Shown here in pieces: positions 34,321-43,811 of a stretch of 64,000 nt of DNA; positions within the stretch are counted from its first letter, which is position 1; every line of letters starts with the position of its first letter. This DNA is from Saprospiraceae bacterium. GTDB taxonomy: Bacteria > Bacteroidota > Bacteroidia > Chitinophagales > Saprospiraceae. The notes below the pieces were generated by a model. The model made no database searches. It worked only from the letters and a program-made list of their open reading frames with translations, and was not told where the DNA came from. The DNA lies in contig JADJPZ010000002.1 of assembly GCA_016713025.1 (NCBI GenBank), positions 1-64,000 on the forward strand, read 5' to 3'. The translations under genes and the position numbers were made by a program.

Positions 34321-36726
34321 ATGATCAAAAAAAATTCAACTAATCTAAATCTGTTCTTAGCAGTAATATTCCTTTTGTTACAAACAAATGCAAAAGCACA
34401 ACTTCTCAAAGTAAACGGTAAAAAAATAGTAAACTCTTCGACTAATCAGGAGGTCATCTTGAATGCTGTGAATTTTGGAAACTGGATGGTCATGGAAGGC
34501 TACATGATGAACTCATCCGATCAGGCACCTGACCAACATACCTGGAAAAATAAGTTAACAAATCTGATCGGAAGTTCAAATACAACTATTTTTTATAATG
34601 CCTGGCTGACAAATCATGTTGCTCAGGCCGACATCAATCAGATTAAGTCCTGGGGATTTAATTCAGTACGGCTACCTATTCACTACGAATATTTTGTTAA
34701 TGCGGGCTCACCTGATGTCTGGGATGACCAGGGATTTAATCTTTTAGATAATATTATTTCCTGGTGCACTGCTGCAGGTGTTTATGTTATCATTGATTTA
34801 CATGCTGCACCCGGAGGGCAAAGTAATGGTGCCATCAGTGATTATGACAGTACGAAACCTTCTTTATGGGAAAGTGAGGCCAACAAATTAAAGACAATCA
34901 ACCTTTGGCGGCGGCTTTCTGAACGGTACAAGCATGAAGTTTGGGTAGCAGGTTATGATTTACTAAACGAACCTGCATGGAATTTACCTAATGGGACAGA
35001 CCTGAGAAATCTATATGGAAGGATAACAGACGCCATCAGATCAACGGGCGATAGTCATATTTTGTTTATTGAAGGAAACTGGTATGCAAATGATTTTACA
35101 GGACTTACACCCGCGTGGGATACAAATATGGTTTATTCTTTTCACAAGTACTGGTCGAATGCTACTACTGAGGATATAAAATGGATTACTGACTTTAGAG
35201 ATGCACAAAACAGGCCAATATGGTGCGGAGAACATGGAGAGAACAGCAATGATCATTTTACAAAAATTGTTGAAACATTTACAGCAAATGGTACTGGTTT
35301 TGGCTGGTGGCCGATGAAAAAATTTGAGAGTATAAATGATTTTGCAGATGCAAAATTTCCGGTTGGCTATACCGAACTTTTGAATTATATGGGAGGGACT
35401 AATCCCGGGCTTGATCCCGCAAAGGCCTTTAATACACTAATGCAGTTGGCAGAAAATGTAAAATTGGCTAATTGTACCATTCAAACTGAAGTACTGCGAT
35501 CTGTTTTTACACAATCTGGTAATAGAAAAACAGAACCATTTTCAAACAATCAGATACCAGGTAAATTGTTCACTCCGAACTATGATAAAGGAATGAATGG
35601 ATATGCTTATTCAGATCAGTCCTGGGAAGACGTGAGATTAACAACAGGTATTTATACTGCCTGGAATAATGGTTGGGTATACCGTAATAATGGCGTGGAT
35701 TTGGAAAGGACTTTTGACCCAGGATCAAATGGGTACACTGTGGGATGGTTTAATAAAGGTGAATGGTTAAAATATACGGTAGACGTAGCTGAAGCGGGCA
35801 CTTATAAGCTTCAATTCAGGGTTGCCAACGGATTTTCTAAAAACGGCATAGTACAAATACAAAATGGTGATGGAACAGAACTTCTGGCAACAGCAACAGT
35901 TCCACCGACGGGTGGGTGGGGCACCTGGACATCTATTAGTGTTAACGGAGTTTTCCGAACATCCGGATTGCAGGAAATCAGAATGGTTAATACGATTGGA
36001 GAATTTAATGTTAACTCTATCAATTTTGTATTTGAGAACTCTTCTTTACCCGCAAAAGTGACTATTCCACCATCTCAAAAAGTAATCAGTCTTAAAGGAA
36101 ACAACAGTAAATATGTGACATTTTCAGGTCCTGCCAATCTGATATCCTGTACAGGATCAACCCAAGGTACTATTGAAGAGTTTACCATAGTTGATGCAGG
36201 CAATGGTTTGGTGGCTTTAAAAGGAAGTAATAATAAATTTGTAAGTGTTGGTTCTGATAATCTCCTTTATTGCAGCGCATCAGCAATTGGAACAAAGGAA
36301 AAATTTACCATGGAAGATTTATCCGGGGCGCTTTCGTTTAAAGGGTTTAATAATCTTTACGTTTCTTCAGAAAATGGGGCAACAACAGGCATGCCGTGTA
36401 CCAGAAAAACAGCTCAAGCCTGGGAATATTTCAATTGGACATACATACGGGATAATGTGATTATTTCTGTTGCAACAGACGAACTTGCAGCAAACGGGTA
36501 TAAAGTGTTTCCAAACCCAGCCCGAAATACAATTAATATCTCTTCAACATTAAACAGGCATCCTTCAATTATTATATATGATCTGGGCGGAAAGGAGGTT
36601 ATACATACTACATTAATAGGATCAGACAAAAGTATTGATTTAAATAGTATCCCCAATGGTGTTTATTTAATGAGAATCATTGAATCTGAACAATCAGTTT
36701 CAGTTAAATTCATTAAAGCCAATTGA
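34321..36726 (+). CDS. Secreted GH5 glycanase with CBM6, fascin-like domain and T9SS tail
   Basis: About 801 residues from ATG 34321, which starts a signal peptide (LNLFLAVIFLLLQTNAKAQ). Residues about 25-380 are a glycoside hydrolase family 5 barrel: NFGNWMVMEGYM, WGFNSVRLPIHYEYF, VIIDLHAAPGG, acid/base Glu in LLNEPAW, SFHKYW and nucleophile Glu in IWCGEHGEN. The NWMVMEGY opening resembles the exo-beta-1,3-glucanase branch (GGWLVLEPW). Residues about 410-580 are a CBM6-like module (GWFNKGEWLKYTVDVAEAGT, TGGWGTWTS), 590-720 a fascin-like beta-trefoil (VISLKGNNSKYVTFSG, VALKGSNNKFVSVG, LSFKGFNNLYVSS), and the last 80 a T9SS sorting tail (VFPNPARNTINIS, SIPNGVYLMRI). Acts on extracellular beta-glucan (inference). 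Confidence 0.9.
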   Translation: MIKKNSTNLNLFLAVIFLLLQTNAKAQLLKVNGKKIVNSSTNQEVILNAVNFGNWMVMEGYMMNSSDQAPDQHTWKNKLTNLIGSSNTTIFYNAWLTNHVAQADINQIKSWGFNSVRLPIHYEYFVNAGSPDVWDDQGFNLLDNIISWCTAAGVYVIIDLHAAPGGQSNGAISDYDSTKPSLWESEANKLKTINLWRRLSERYKHEVWVAGYDLLNEPAWNLPNGTDLRNLYGRITDAIRSTGDSHILFIEGNWYANDFTGLTPAWDTNMVYSFHKYWSNATTEDIKWITDFRDAQNRPIWCGEHGENSNDHFTKIVETFTANGTGFGWWPMKKFESINDFADAKFPVGYTELLNYMGGTNPGLDPAKAFNTLMQLAENVKLANCTIQTEVLRSVFTQSGNRKTEPFSNNQIPGKLFTPNYDKGMNGYAYSDQSWEDVRLTTGIYTAWNNGWVYRNNGVDLERTFDPGSNGYTVGWFNKGEWLKYTVDVAEAGTYKLQFRVANGFSKNGIVQIQNGDGTELLATATVPPTGGWGTWTSISVNGVFRTSGLQEIRMVNTIGEFNVNSINFVFENSSLPAKVTIPPSQKVISLKGNNSKYVTFSGPANLISCTGSTQGTIEEFTIVDAGNGLVALKGSNNKFVSVGSDNLLYCSASAIGTKEKFTMEDLSGALSFKGFNNLYVSSENGATTGMPCTRKTAQAWEYFNWTYIRDNVIISVATDELAANGYKVFPNPARNTINISSTLNRHPSIIIYDLGGKEVIHTTLIGSDKSIDLNSIPNGVYLMRIIESEQSVSVKFIKAN

Positions 36727-36738
36727 TAAAGATGAAAT

Positions 36739-36760
36739 GAGGTAAAACCCTCTTTTTTTT
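36739..36760 (+). terminator. Weak intrinsic terminator after GH5 gene
   Basis: GAGG (36739-36742) pairs with CCTC (36749-36752) across a short loop and is followed directly by eight T residues. Located 13 bp after the GH5 stop. Confidence 0.55.
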
Positions 36761-36819
36761 AGTTGGTAGACATAAAGAATATAATCACACCCGTATATAA
36801 AAATACTTAAAATAATCGC

Positions 36820-36957
36820 AGGAAATTAATTCAAGAAATATTCGAAAGCGATGCCGACCTACCTGAAGATAATCAAGCCAAAACATTTACAGTTACACTG
36901 CATACATTATCATTGCAAATACACAATGAAGCTGTTTTCCTCATCAAACAGATATAA
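36820..36957 (+). pseudogene. Relic of a transposase-like C-terminal tail
   Basis: An open frame without start reads RKLIQEIFESDADLPEDNQA then KTFTVTLHTLSLQIHNEAVF and LIKQI before TAA. This resembles the tail found on some Bacteroidota DDE transposases (T.T.ADL.PD...L.V.LH.LA......A). No other transposase part is visible. The rest of the gap to 37205 contains nothing I recognise. Confidence 0.35.
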
Positions 36958-37205
36958 CTTGAGTCCCAAAATATTGGGTTAGAAATCTATGGATCGTTCC
37001 AGATTTTTAACAAATAAATGAGTTTCAAAAAGTCCTTTTATCATTTGACTTTTATATTGTTATCTAATAATCAGTATTAATCAAACGACTTTTTAGTCAA
37101 AGAGTTTAATTCTGCAAGAAGCATATCGGCTGTGTCTTTAAAATTGAAGTAAGATTTGCCTTACATTCCGGATTTTGTTATGTGGATTTAAAAATATTGA
37201 AAAAT

Positions 37206-37718
37206 TTACTTCGTTCTTCCTTCTACAATTTTATCATATTCGATGTCATTAGGTTCCCACAATTCTATTTTATTGCCTTCAATATCCATGATGTGCACAA
37301 ATTTTCCATACTCAAACGACTCAATTTGGTCAGTTACAGTTACGCCTTCGCTTTTGAGTTGCGCTACAAGCAATTCCAGGTTTTCCACTCTGTAATTGAT
37401 CATAAACTCTTTTGTAGATGGCTCAAAATGTTTGGTTTTTTCTGTAAATGGACTCCATTGCGTAAATCCTTTTTTGGTACTATCCGCACCTTGCCTCCAT
37501 TCGAAATTTGTACCCCATTGATCGGTGTCCAAACCCAAGTGAGCTTTATACCATTCTTTCATTTTATTGGGGTCTTTGCATTTAAAGAAGATACCACCGA
37601 TACCTGTTACTTTTTTCATTTTAGTATTGTTTTTAAAGTGATGAGAAATACTGCTTTTTGTTGCATATCCAAGTCCAAATATGGTGACAAACGAGATGAA
37701 AAATAGAAATGTTCGCAT
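37206..37718 (-). CDS. Glyoxalase/VOC-family protein
   Basis: 170 residues. Residues about 34-160 are one vicinal oxygen chelate module pair (KVTGIGGIFFKCKDPNKMKE, WYKAHLGLDTDQWGTNFEWR, MINYRVENLELLVAQLKSEG, YGKFVHIMDIEGNKIELWEP). The final Glu in KIELWEP is the typical metal ligand. The first 33 residues look like a signal/anchor (TFLFFISFVTIFGLG); alternatively translation starts at Met34 (37619), which would make a cytoplasmic protein. Role unknown; VOC proteins include glyoxalases, dioxygenases and antibiotic-binding resistance proteins. Sits 60 bp downstream of an AraC regulator on the same strand. Confidence 0.88.
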   Translation of the reverse strand: MRTFLFFISFVTIFGLGYATKSSISHHFKNNTKMKKVTGIGGIFFKCKDPNKMKEWYKAHLGLDTDQWGTNFEWRQGADSTKKGFTQWSPFTEKTKHFEPSTKEFMINYRVENLELLVAQLKSEGVTVTDQIESFEYGKFVHIMDIEGNKIELWEPNDIEYDKIVEGRTK

Positions 37719-37778
37719 TCATTTTTAATTTTAACAATGCAAAGATACCAGGCCATTTTAGTATAAAATTGTAAAAAA

Positions 37779-38612
37779 TTAACCCTGAAATGAAATAAAG
37801 TTTGGAGAGCTTGCATCAATTTTATTTTTGTCTACAAAATCTGCATATTGTTTAGGTGTAATGTTGGTTGTGGATTTGAATAAATGAATAAAATGTGCCT
37901 GATCATAGAAGTTTAAGTCATAAGCTAATTTTGTCAGAGATTGTTGCGGATCTATTGACAATTTACTTAAAGCTTTATTGATAGATAGTAGTTGTAAATA
38001 TTTAACGGGGCTTATACCTATATGTTTTTGATATGACTTTATTAGCGAGTTTTTAGAAATCGAGATTTTACTGCAAGTATCTTTTACATAAATTTTTTCG
38101 TCGCTATGGACTCCAAAAAGATCTAAGGATTTGGTCAAATAAGCTGGAGTATGGTCTGGATTTAGATTTTTTACCAAATAATTTTCAATAAGTGAAATTT
38201 TGTCTTTAGCAATAGTAACATTTTGTAATTGATCGATCAAACCCGCAAAAGATGTATCAAAAACCAGATCTGCTTCAATAAAACTGTAAGCAAAGTCGCT
38301 TGCGTGATATTTTGTAAATGCTTTTAATCCATTAGGTTTGAAGAGTACACCCATCATTTCGTGTTTGCCAGCACTTTTTGAGATAACCGGTCTTTTTTGG
38401 ATGCCACAAATCCATGAAGTAGTGTTATTTAAGATATTGTCATACCCGGGAACATGTGAAATGGAATAATTGTCAGAAAAATTGAAAACTAATTCGTGAT
38501 ATAGCAGCGGAATTGTCATGGTTGTGTGCGTCAAATCATCTGCCTGACAATACCAAAATTTATCGATATACTTGCTTAAAAGTCCTGTCGGAATATGTTC
38601 AAAATATGTCAT
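37779..38612 (-). CDS. AraC-family transcriptional regulator
   Basis: 277 residues. N-terminal sensing domain of the DUF6597 type (HIPTGLLSKYIDKFWYCQAD, PLLYHELVFNFSDNYSI, MMGVLFKPNGLKAFTKYHAS) and a C-terminal HTH_18 pair (SKISISKNSLIKSYQKHIGI, LSIDPQQSLTKLAYDLNFYDQAHFIHLFK, here split as LAYDLNFYDQAHFIHLFK) with ITPKQYADF. Probably controls itself and the VOC gene downstream. Effector unknown. Confidence 0.92.
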   Translation of the reverse strand: MTYFEHIPTGLLSKYIDKFWYCQADDLTHTTMTIPLLYHELVFNFSDNYSISHVPGYDNILNNTTSWICGIQKRPVISKSAGKHEMMGVLFKPNGLKAFTKYHASDFAYSFIEADLVFDTSFAGLIDQLQNVTIAKDKISLIENYLVKNLNPDHTPAYLTKSLDLFGVHSDEKIYVKDTCSKISISKNSLIKSYQKHIGISPVKYLQLLSINKALSKLSIDPQQSLTKLAYDLNFYDQAHFIHLFKSTTNITPKQYADFVDKNKIDASSPNFISFQG

Positions 38613-38800
38613 TGGTACTTAATCCTTACTGCTTTTGAAAATTTACCTGTGCAAATTTATACATTATTTGATTATGATAGCTTTTTAATATTTGGTGTTT
38701 GTTTTGGAAATTTGAGTTACCATTAACATAAGGTAGATCAAAATACCTATCACTGAAGCATACCGACTCGAATTGCACTAATACCGCCAAACTCGGAGAT

Positions 38801-38849
38801 GATGGTCGCAGTTTCTGCCTAATTCGGCAGACAGGTGCAACTGCGATCC
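38801..38849. repeat. REP-like palindrome
   Basis: GATGGTCGCAGTTTCTGCC ... GGTGCAACTGCGATCC: outer arms GGTCGCAGTT/AACTGCGATC with an inner TCTGCCT/GGCAGA hairpin. Same family as the repeats around 52.9-53.5 kb. Confidence 0.6.
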
Positions 38850-38950
38850 TTGGTATTTATGATTTTGTAATTCAATAGCAAAATGATCAGTATACATAGC
38901 CGGTTTTTTAGTAATTAGTAGATAAGGCATTAAAAATACTTAAAATAAAG

Positions 38951-39026
38951 CGTCGCAGTTGCATTTATCTAACCTAACAACGGTAAAATTTATCTGACCT
39001 ATAACGGTCTGAAACTGCGAAGATCG
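38951..39026. repeat. REP-like palindrome, longer loop
   Basis: CGTCGCAGTTGCATTTATCT at the left and GAAACTGCGAAGATCG at the right. Arms match the REP family seen at 38801 and 53070-53476. Inside are two related pieces (AACAACGGT / TATAACGGT). Confidence 0.5.
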
Positions 39027-39132
39027 GTACACTTAACTATTTTTATACATAATTTTAATAATTCTTCACCCCTCTTACAACCTTATCAACAGATTTGTAG
39101 TCATACTCATTGGAATTTAATAATCCCAAAAT

Positions 39133-39546
39133 ATGATAAGCAATCAAGTCAACTCTATCGACATCAGAATCCAATTGGCCTTCATGTGGACATCGCTGAT
39201 GTTTTGTTATATCTATTGTGATTATTTTGAACTATATACCCCTGACAAAATATCAGAAATCATTGAGGGTACGAGCATGCTGAACGATCCTTGGAAATTA
39301 TTTGCAGCTTCGGTGTTACTAGCTATCCCATCTATGATGATCTATCTCTCGATATCACTTCCACCAAAAATAAATAGATTATTGAACATTGGATTTGGCG
39401 TATTTTTTGCACTTTTTTTAGCGCTCATATTGACTTCGTTGGATTTTGAATGGTATAAATTCTACATGATGTTTGCAGCGATTGAAATAGTGCTGGCTGC
39501 GCTCATTGCGAGAAAAGCTTATCTTTGGCCACAAACAGAATCTTAA
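39133..39546 (+). CDS. DUF6326-family membrane protein
   Basis: 137 residues with four hydrophobic segments (about 15-35, 55-75, 85-105, 110-128). IRIQLAFMWTSLMFCYIYCD and FELYTPDKISEIIEG are typical of DUF6326 proteins, small inner-membrane proteins of unknown function in Bacteroidota and others. Same strand as the following glycosyltransferase (80-bp gap). Confidence 0.75.
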   Translation: MISNQVNSIDIRIQLAFMWTSLMFCYIYCDYFELYTPDKISEIIEGTSMLNDPWKLFAASVLLAIPSMMIYLSISLPPKINRLLNIGFGVFFALFLALILTSLDFEWYKFYMMFAAIEIVLAALIARKAYLWPQTES

Positions 39547-39626
39547 ACATGGATCAAAGGAGATAATTGACTTACTTAACATATAATAAAGAAGCGTCAC
39601 CGGAAAGTTAAGAAAATTAATCAAAA

Positions 39627-41147
39627 ATGAGCAGACAGAATATACTGATTATCACTATTTTCTGCATTATCAAATTGACACTTCATTTGATTGCAGATGG
39701 TAATTCTGGCTTTCAAGGTGACGAGTTGCTACATATTGAAACAGGAAAGCACTTGGCTTTTGGTTATATGGAGTTTCCACCATTGATTGGGCTTTTTGCA
39801 TTTATTCAAAATTTATTTGGAAGTAATTCTGTATATGTGCACCATATTTTTTCTCATTTAGCAAGTTTGATAATCATCATCTATGTTGCCAAAATAACCG
39901 TAGAGTTGGGTGGTAAAGAAAAGGCCATCATTCTTGTTCTGCTTTCTATCATCATAGCTCCAAGCTTTGGACGTTCCCAGCAACTATTTCAACCCGTTGT
40001 ATTTAGCCAATTATTTTGGGTACTGGGTTTTTATCAACTGACAAGATTTGTAAAACATCCTGACAACAGAAGTCTTTGGTACTTAACATTACTTGCTGTT
40101 TTAGGCATTTCGGTTAAGTATGATGCCGTTTTTTATATATTTGGTTTATCTGCTCTTTTTTTGTTTAAAGAAACCCGACAAGCATTGGTTCAACATCGAT
40201 TTTGGCAAAAGATCATAGTTGCCCTTGCACTGTTGACACCTAATTTAATTTGGCAATATTCCAACGAATATCCTGTATTTCAAATGTTTAGTCGTCTTTA
40301 TGAAAAACACTTGGACCAACTTTCTCGTCTGGAAGTTATTCAGGATCTCCTCATTAGTGTCAACCCATTAACAACGCTGATGATAATAATTCCAGCAATC
40401 ATTTACTCGTTCAGGAAAGAAAATAGAACAAATCTGCCTCTAATAATTGCTATCTCTTTGTCTGCTACTTTATTATCACTGACGAATGGAAAATCCTATT
40501 ACTTCTATCCTATTATTTTGACAATTTTACCATTTGGTGCATTGTTTTGGGAAGAGCTGATCATTCAAAAAAGAAAATGGTTGATGTATCCTGTTTTTGC
40601 CTTGATCTTTATGGGTGTAATATTGATACCTTTCGGGATGCCAGTTTATTCATTTGACGATTATTTAAAATACGTTTACAAATTTGAAAAAAAAGACATA
40701 GAAGGCGGAAAGTATGGAATAAAATATGATGAATATTATACCAAAGAAAAATGGAAAGAAACAATGCAATTATTAAAAACTGTGCATGATAGTTTACCAA
40801 TCAAAGAAAAAGAAAAAACACTTATTTGGGGCAAACATTATGGGCAAGCAGGAGCAGTAAATCTGATTGGCAGAGAATACAATTTGCCAAAAGCATTTTC
40901 TTATCACGGGAGTTTTTACAGATGGGCACCAAGAGGAGAAGAGATGCCCAGGACAATTATCGCATTAAGCTATAGAGTAGGAGACTTCTTTTTACCTTAT
41001 TTTGAAGAAGTAACCCTGGTCAGAGAAATTTACAATCCATACTCTGAAAACGAAGAAGAACTGTATCAAAGAATATACATTTGTAAAAATCCTAAACAAA
41101 ATTTTGACCAAATGAAGGAATTATTTAAACATAGAATTTTCGAATAA
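39627..41147 (+). CDS. ArnT/PMT-like family 39 glycosyltransferase
   Basis: 506 residues with about ten membrane helices and a soluble C-terminal part of about 140 residues. The first loop has the catalytic-type acidic residues GFQGDELLHIETGKHLAFGY, shown here as FQGDELLHIETG, and YMEFPPLIGLFAF, the pattern of lipid-linked sugar GT-C enzymes (GDE..Y...G..L....P.....P). Later conserved block: LSLTNGKSYYFYPIILTILP. Transfers a sugar from a polyprenyl phosphate donor to an envelope acceptor; donor and acceptor unknown. Starts a run of plus-strand genes separated by short gaps (23 and 39 bp). Confidence 0.88.
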   Translation: MSRQNILIITIFCIIKLTLHLIADGNSGFQGDELLHIETGKHLAFGYMEFPPLIGLFAFIQNLFGSNSVYVHHIFSHLASLIIIIYVAKITVELGGKEKAIILVLLSIIIAPSFGRSQQLFQPVVFSQLFWVLGFYQLTRFVKHPDNRSLWYLTLLAVLGISVKYDAVFYIFGLSALFLFKETRQALVQHRFWQKIIVALALLTPNLIWQYSNEYPVFQMFSRLYEKHLDQLSRLEVIQDLLISVNPLTTLMIIIPAIIYSFRKENRTNLPLIIAISLSATLLSLTNGKSYYFYPIILTILPFGALFWEELIIQKRKWLMYPVFALIFMGVILIPFGMPVYSFDDYLKYVYKFEKKDIEGGKYGIKYDEYYTKEKWKETMQLLKTVHDSLPIKEKEKTLIWGKHYGQAGAVNLIGREYNLPKAFSYHGSFYRWAPRGEEMPRTIIALSYRVGDFFLPYFEEVTLVREIYNPYSENEEELYQRIYICKNPKQNFDQMKELFKHRIFE

Positions 41148-41169
41148 ATATAGACACAATCATAGTAAC

Positions 41170-41871
41170 ATGAATCAAAGGAAACAATGGACACATCTGG
41201 TAGGTTTATGCTATCTCATTATCGTAATTTCTGGTATCATCACTCTGATGTACATTCCCAATGAACTCATAGCCTGGAAAGATCCACAATTGACCTATCA
41301 AAATATTTCGAATAATTTGTCTTTGTTTCGTATTGGTGTTTTCACAAGCATTATTTGCTACTTAGCCTACATTGCTCTGCCTTTGATATTATACAAGCTA
41401 TTGTCACCTGTCCATAAAACTTTTGCTGCAGTAATGGTTATTTTAGTCCTGGTAAGCATACCCATTACTTTTTCAAATTTAGCAAACAAACTTGATATCA
41501 TTTCTTTATTGACCAACCCAACACTTTCAAATTTATATACTGAAAATGAGAAAATGAATTTGACTTTCTCCTTGCTTCATAAATATGAAAATGGCATTTC
41601 TATGGCTTCGATTTTTTGGGGATTGTGGTTGTTTCCATTTGGCTGGCTGGTGTATCATAGTGGCTTTTTACCAAAGGTGTTGGGTGTCCTTTTAATGCTG
41701 GGATGTTTTGGTTATTGTGTCAATATATTTGGAGATTTATTGATAGCTGATTATGGTAAACTTGGCATTGCAAGCTTTGTTTCCATGCCTGCATCACTGG
41801 GTGAAATAGGAACTTGTCTGTGGTTATTGATTATGGGAGATAAAAAGGGAATAAACCTATCAAAAACATAA
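41170..41871 (+). CDS. DUF4386-family membrane protein
   Basis: 233 residues with six hydrophobic segments. WTHLVGLCYLIIVISGIIT, IPNELIAWKDPQLTYQNI and a C-terminal FLPKVLGVLLMLGCFGY match the DUF4386 family. 23 bp after the glycosyltransferase and 39 bp before the beta-lactamase gene, so possibly co-transcribed. Function unknown. Confidence 0.85.
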   Translation: MNQRKQWTHLVGLCYLIIVISGIITLMYIPNELIAWKDPQLTYQNISNNLSLFRIGVFTSIICYLAYIALPLILYKLLSPVHKTFAAVMVILVLVSIPITFSNLANKLDIISLLTNPTLSNLYTENEKMNLTFSLLHKYENGISMASIFWGLWLFPFGWLVYHSGFLPKVLGVLLMLGCFGYCVNIFGDLLIADYGKLGIASFVSMPASLGEIGTCLWLLIMGDKKGINLSKT

Positions 41872-41909
41872 AGAAGTTGCATATTTGCAGGGTCAAATAA
41901 AACATACTT

Positions 41910-42815
41910 ATGATGAGAAGATTATTGTACTTAGCGGTGTTTTTTATACTTATTATTGGCTGTAAGTCGTCGGACAAAAGTACGGATGTATTGCGAAAAG
42001 AAATACAACAAATAATTTCTGACAAGAAAGCCACTGTCGGTATATCCATTATTGGAAATGATGGCAAAGACACCATATCATTTAATGGAAATAAGCATTG
42101 TCCGCTACAAAGTGTGTTTAAGTTTCACATTGCATTGGCTGTTTTAGCTGAAATTGACAAAGGAAAGTTTACGTTAGACCATAAAGTGGAAGTCAAAAAA
42201 GATGAAATGTTACCTGATTTGTATAGTCCACTGAGAGATGAGCACCCTGATGGCGGCAGTTTTACGATTGCGAAGCTGATACAATATTCAGTTTCACAAA
42301 GTGATAACGTGGCATGTGATGTACTTATACGACTCATAGGAACAGCTAAAACAGTGGAAGAATACATTAAGAAACAGAATATTCCAGACATTGCTATTAA
42401 TGTGAACGAAGAAGTCATGCAAGCCAAATGGGAGAATATGTTTCTAAACTGGATCACACCAAAAGCATCAAGTGAAGTGTTAAAGTTGTTCTATGAAAAT
42501 AAGAACCAATTGCTATCCAAGACAAGTTATGACTTTCTATGGCAAACCATGAAGGAAACTTCTACAGGTGCAGACAGATTAAAAAGCGCATTGCCACAAA
42601 ATACAGTAGTAGCGCACAAGACTGGCACTTCGGGCACAAATGCAGAAGGCCTTACACCTGCCACTAATGATATTGGTATTGTATTTTTGCCCAATGGTGA
42701 TCACTTTATGATAAGCGTGTTGGTGACTGATTCTATGGAGAGTGAAGAAACCAATGCTAAAATCATAGCAGATATAGCGAAAGTGACTTATGATTTTTAT
42801 AATGGCATAAAATAG
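41910..42815 (+). CDS. Class A (subclass A2) beta-lactamase, lipoprotein
   Basis: 301 residues. Lipobox FILIIGC (Cys near 18), so membrane-anchored. All class A motifs are present: S-x-x-K as LQSVFKFH, SDN in SVSQSDNVACD, the omega-loop region NVNEEVMQAKWENM followed by LNWITPKA, and KTG as VAHKTGTSG. HKTGTSG and the NW-TP pattern after the omega loop fit subclass A2 (CfxA/CblA/CepA/PER relatives), typical of Bacteroidota and often with cephalosporinase activity. No regulator of the AmpR/BlaR kind is adjacent. A TTGCATATTTG sequence upstream (about 41877) may be its -7 region, which would make the gene independent of DUF4386. Confidence 0.93.
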   Translation: MMRRLLYLAVFFILIIGCKSSDKSTDVLRKEIQQIISDKKATVGISIIGNDGKDTISFNGNKHCPLQSVFKFHIALAVLAEIDKGKFTLDHKVEVKKDEMLPDLYSPLRDEHPDGGSFTIAKLIQYSVSQSDNVACDVLIRLIGTAKTVEEYIKKQNIPDIAINVNEEVMQAKWENMFLNWITPKASSEVLKLFYENKNQLLSKTSYDFLWQTMKETSTGADRLKSALPQNTVVAHKTGTSGTNAEGLTPATNDIGIVFLPNGDHFMISVLVTDSMESEETNAKIIADIAKVTYDFYNGIK

Positions 42816-43015
42816 TATTATTTGTTTATCCTTTAAAAAGCAGATTTTAAATCTCATATTGTCTAAAAAATAGGTTTAAAAAAATCTATTTACATCTAAT
42901 GAAATAGGAGAATTCAATATTAAGTAACAAAGGTTAATTATTATAAATTTCCATTTGAAATTTGCAAAAAAAATAAATGATTTTATTCTTAGGGTAAATT
43001 TTTAAATCAAAAAAT

Positions 43016-43738
43016 ATGAAAGTCAATTTAGAACAAGAAATTTTAGACTTAAAAAAGTCTTACCATAGATTTAAGAATGTCTCTTTAGGTATTTTCTTAA
43101 TTATCAACATAGGAATACTATCCCTTTCATTCTCCGAAATCAAGAGATTTGATATCATCAGAGCAAAAGGCATTGTGATTGAAGATGTCAAGGGAAAAGA
43201 TAGAATACTTATTGGAGCACCGATACCACATTCAAAAGATAGAGTCAGAACAGATACAGCGAAAGTAAGAAAACATTGGGCAAGTCAGTTTGACAATCCT
43301 GACCAATACATGGGTTGGTATAGAAAGTATAAAAATTCTGCAAATGGCATCGTATTTATGAATGATAAGGGTTTTGATGAAGTCCTTGTCGGGGAAGAAT
43401 TGGCAGATGCAAATGTAGGAGTCCGGATGTATAAAATTTCCGGGCTACTTGTCAATAACCAAGAAGGTTGGGAACGCATAGGAGCAGGGGTAAATACGCT
43501 TGAAAATGGTAAAACAAGACAAGGCTTTGGTGTTGATGATGAATCTGGCGAAGCTATACATATGATTACTTTTGAAGATGGCAGTAAAGCAATCATTTTA
43601 GGTGATGAGCATGGTAGTCTTCGCATAGGTATGGCTAAAAAACCAGGAGAGCTCTTGCAGAACAAGGAATCCTTCACAGGAATTAAGTATTTTAACACAG
43701 AAGGCAAACTGATTTGGGAGCAAAAAATAAATCAATAA
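43016..43738 (+). CDS. Hypothetical single-pass membrane protein
   Basis: 240 residues. One membrane segment at about 24-42 (VSLGIFLIINIGILSLSF), preceded by a coiled-coil-like start (EQEILDLKKSYHRFK). The outer part is beta-rich with short repeating units of the form IRAKGIVIEDVKGKDRILIG, FMNDKGFDEVLVGEEL, MITFEDGSKAIILGDEHG, each giving a G-x-x-(R/E)-(I/V)-(L/V)-(I/V)-G pattern, so probably a small beta-repeat fold. No known catalytic motif. I do not recognise a named family. Confidence 0.7.
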   Translation: MKVNLEQEILDLKKSYHRFKNVSLGIFLIINIGILSLSFSEIKRFDIIRAKGIVIEDVKGKDRILIGAPIPHSKDRVRTDTAKVRKHWASQFDNPDQYMGWYRKYKNSANGIVFMNDKGFDEVLVGEELADANVGVRMYKISGLLVNNQEGWERIGAGVNTLENGKTRQGFGVDDESGEAIHMITFEDGSKAIILGDEHGSLRIGMAKKPGELLQNKESFTGIKYFNTEGKLIWEQKINQ

Positions 43739-43811
43739 ACATAAATACCGTACTAATAAGAATTTTGCTGAATCAAGGATGTAGATCGTAAAAGGTAATT
43801 AAGTACAAATA

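Noticed and set aside
37182..37706. Plus-strand 174-residue frame over the VOC gene
   Set aside because: Antisense to a clear VOC-family gene with conserved motifs.
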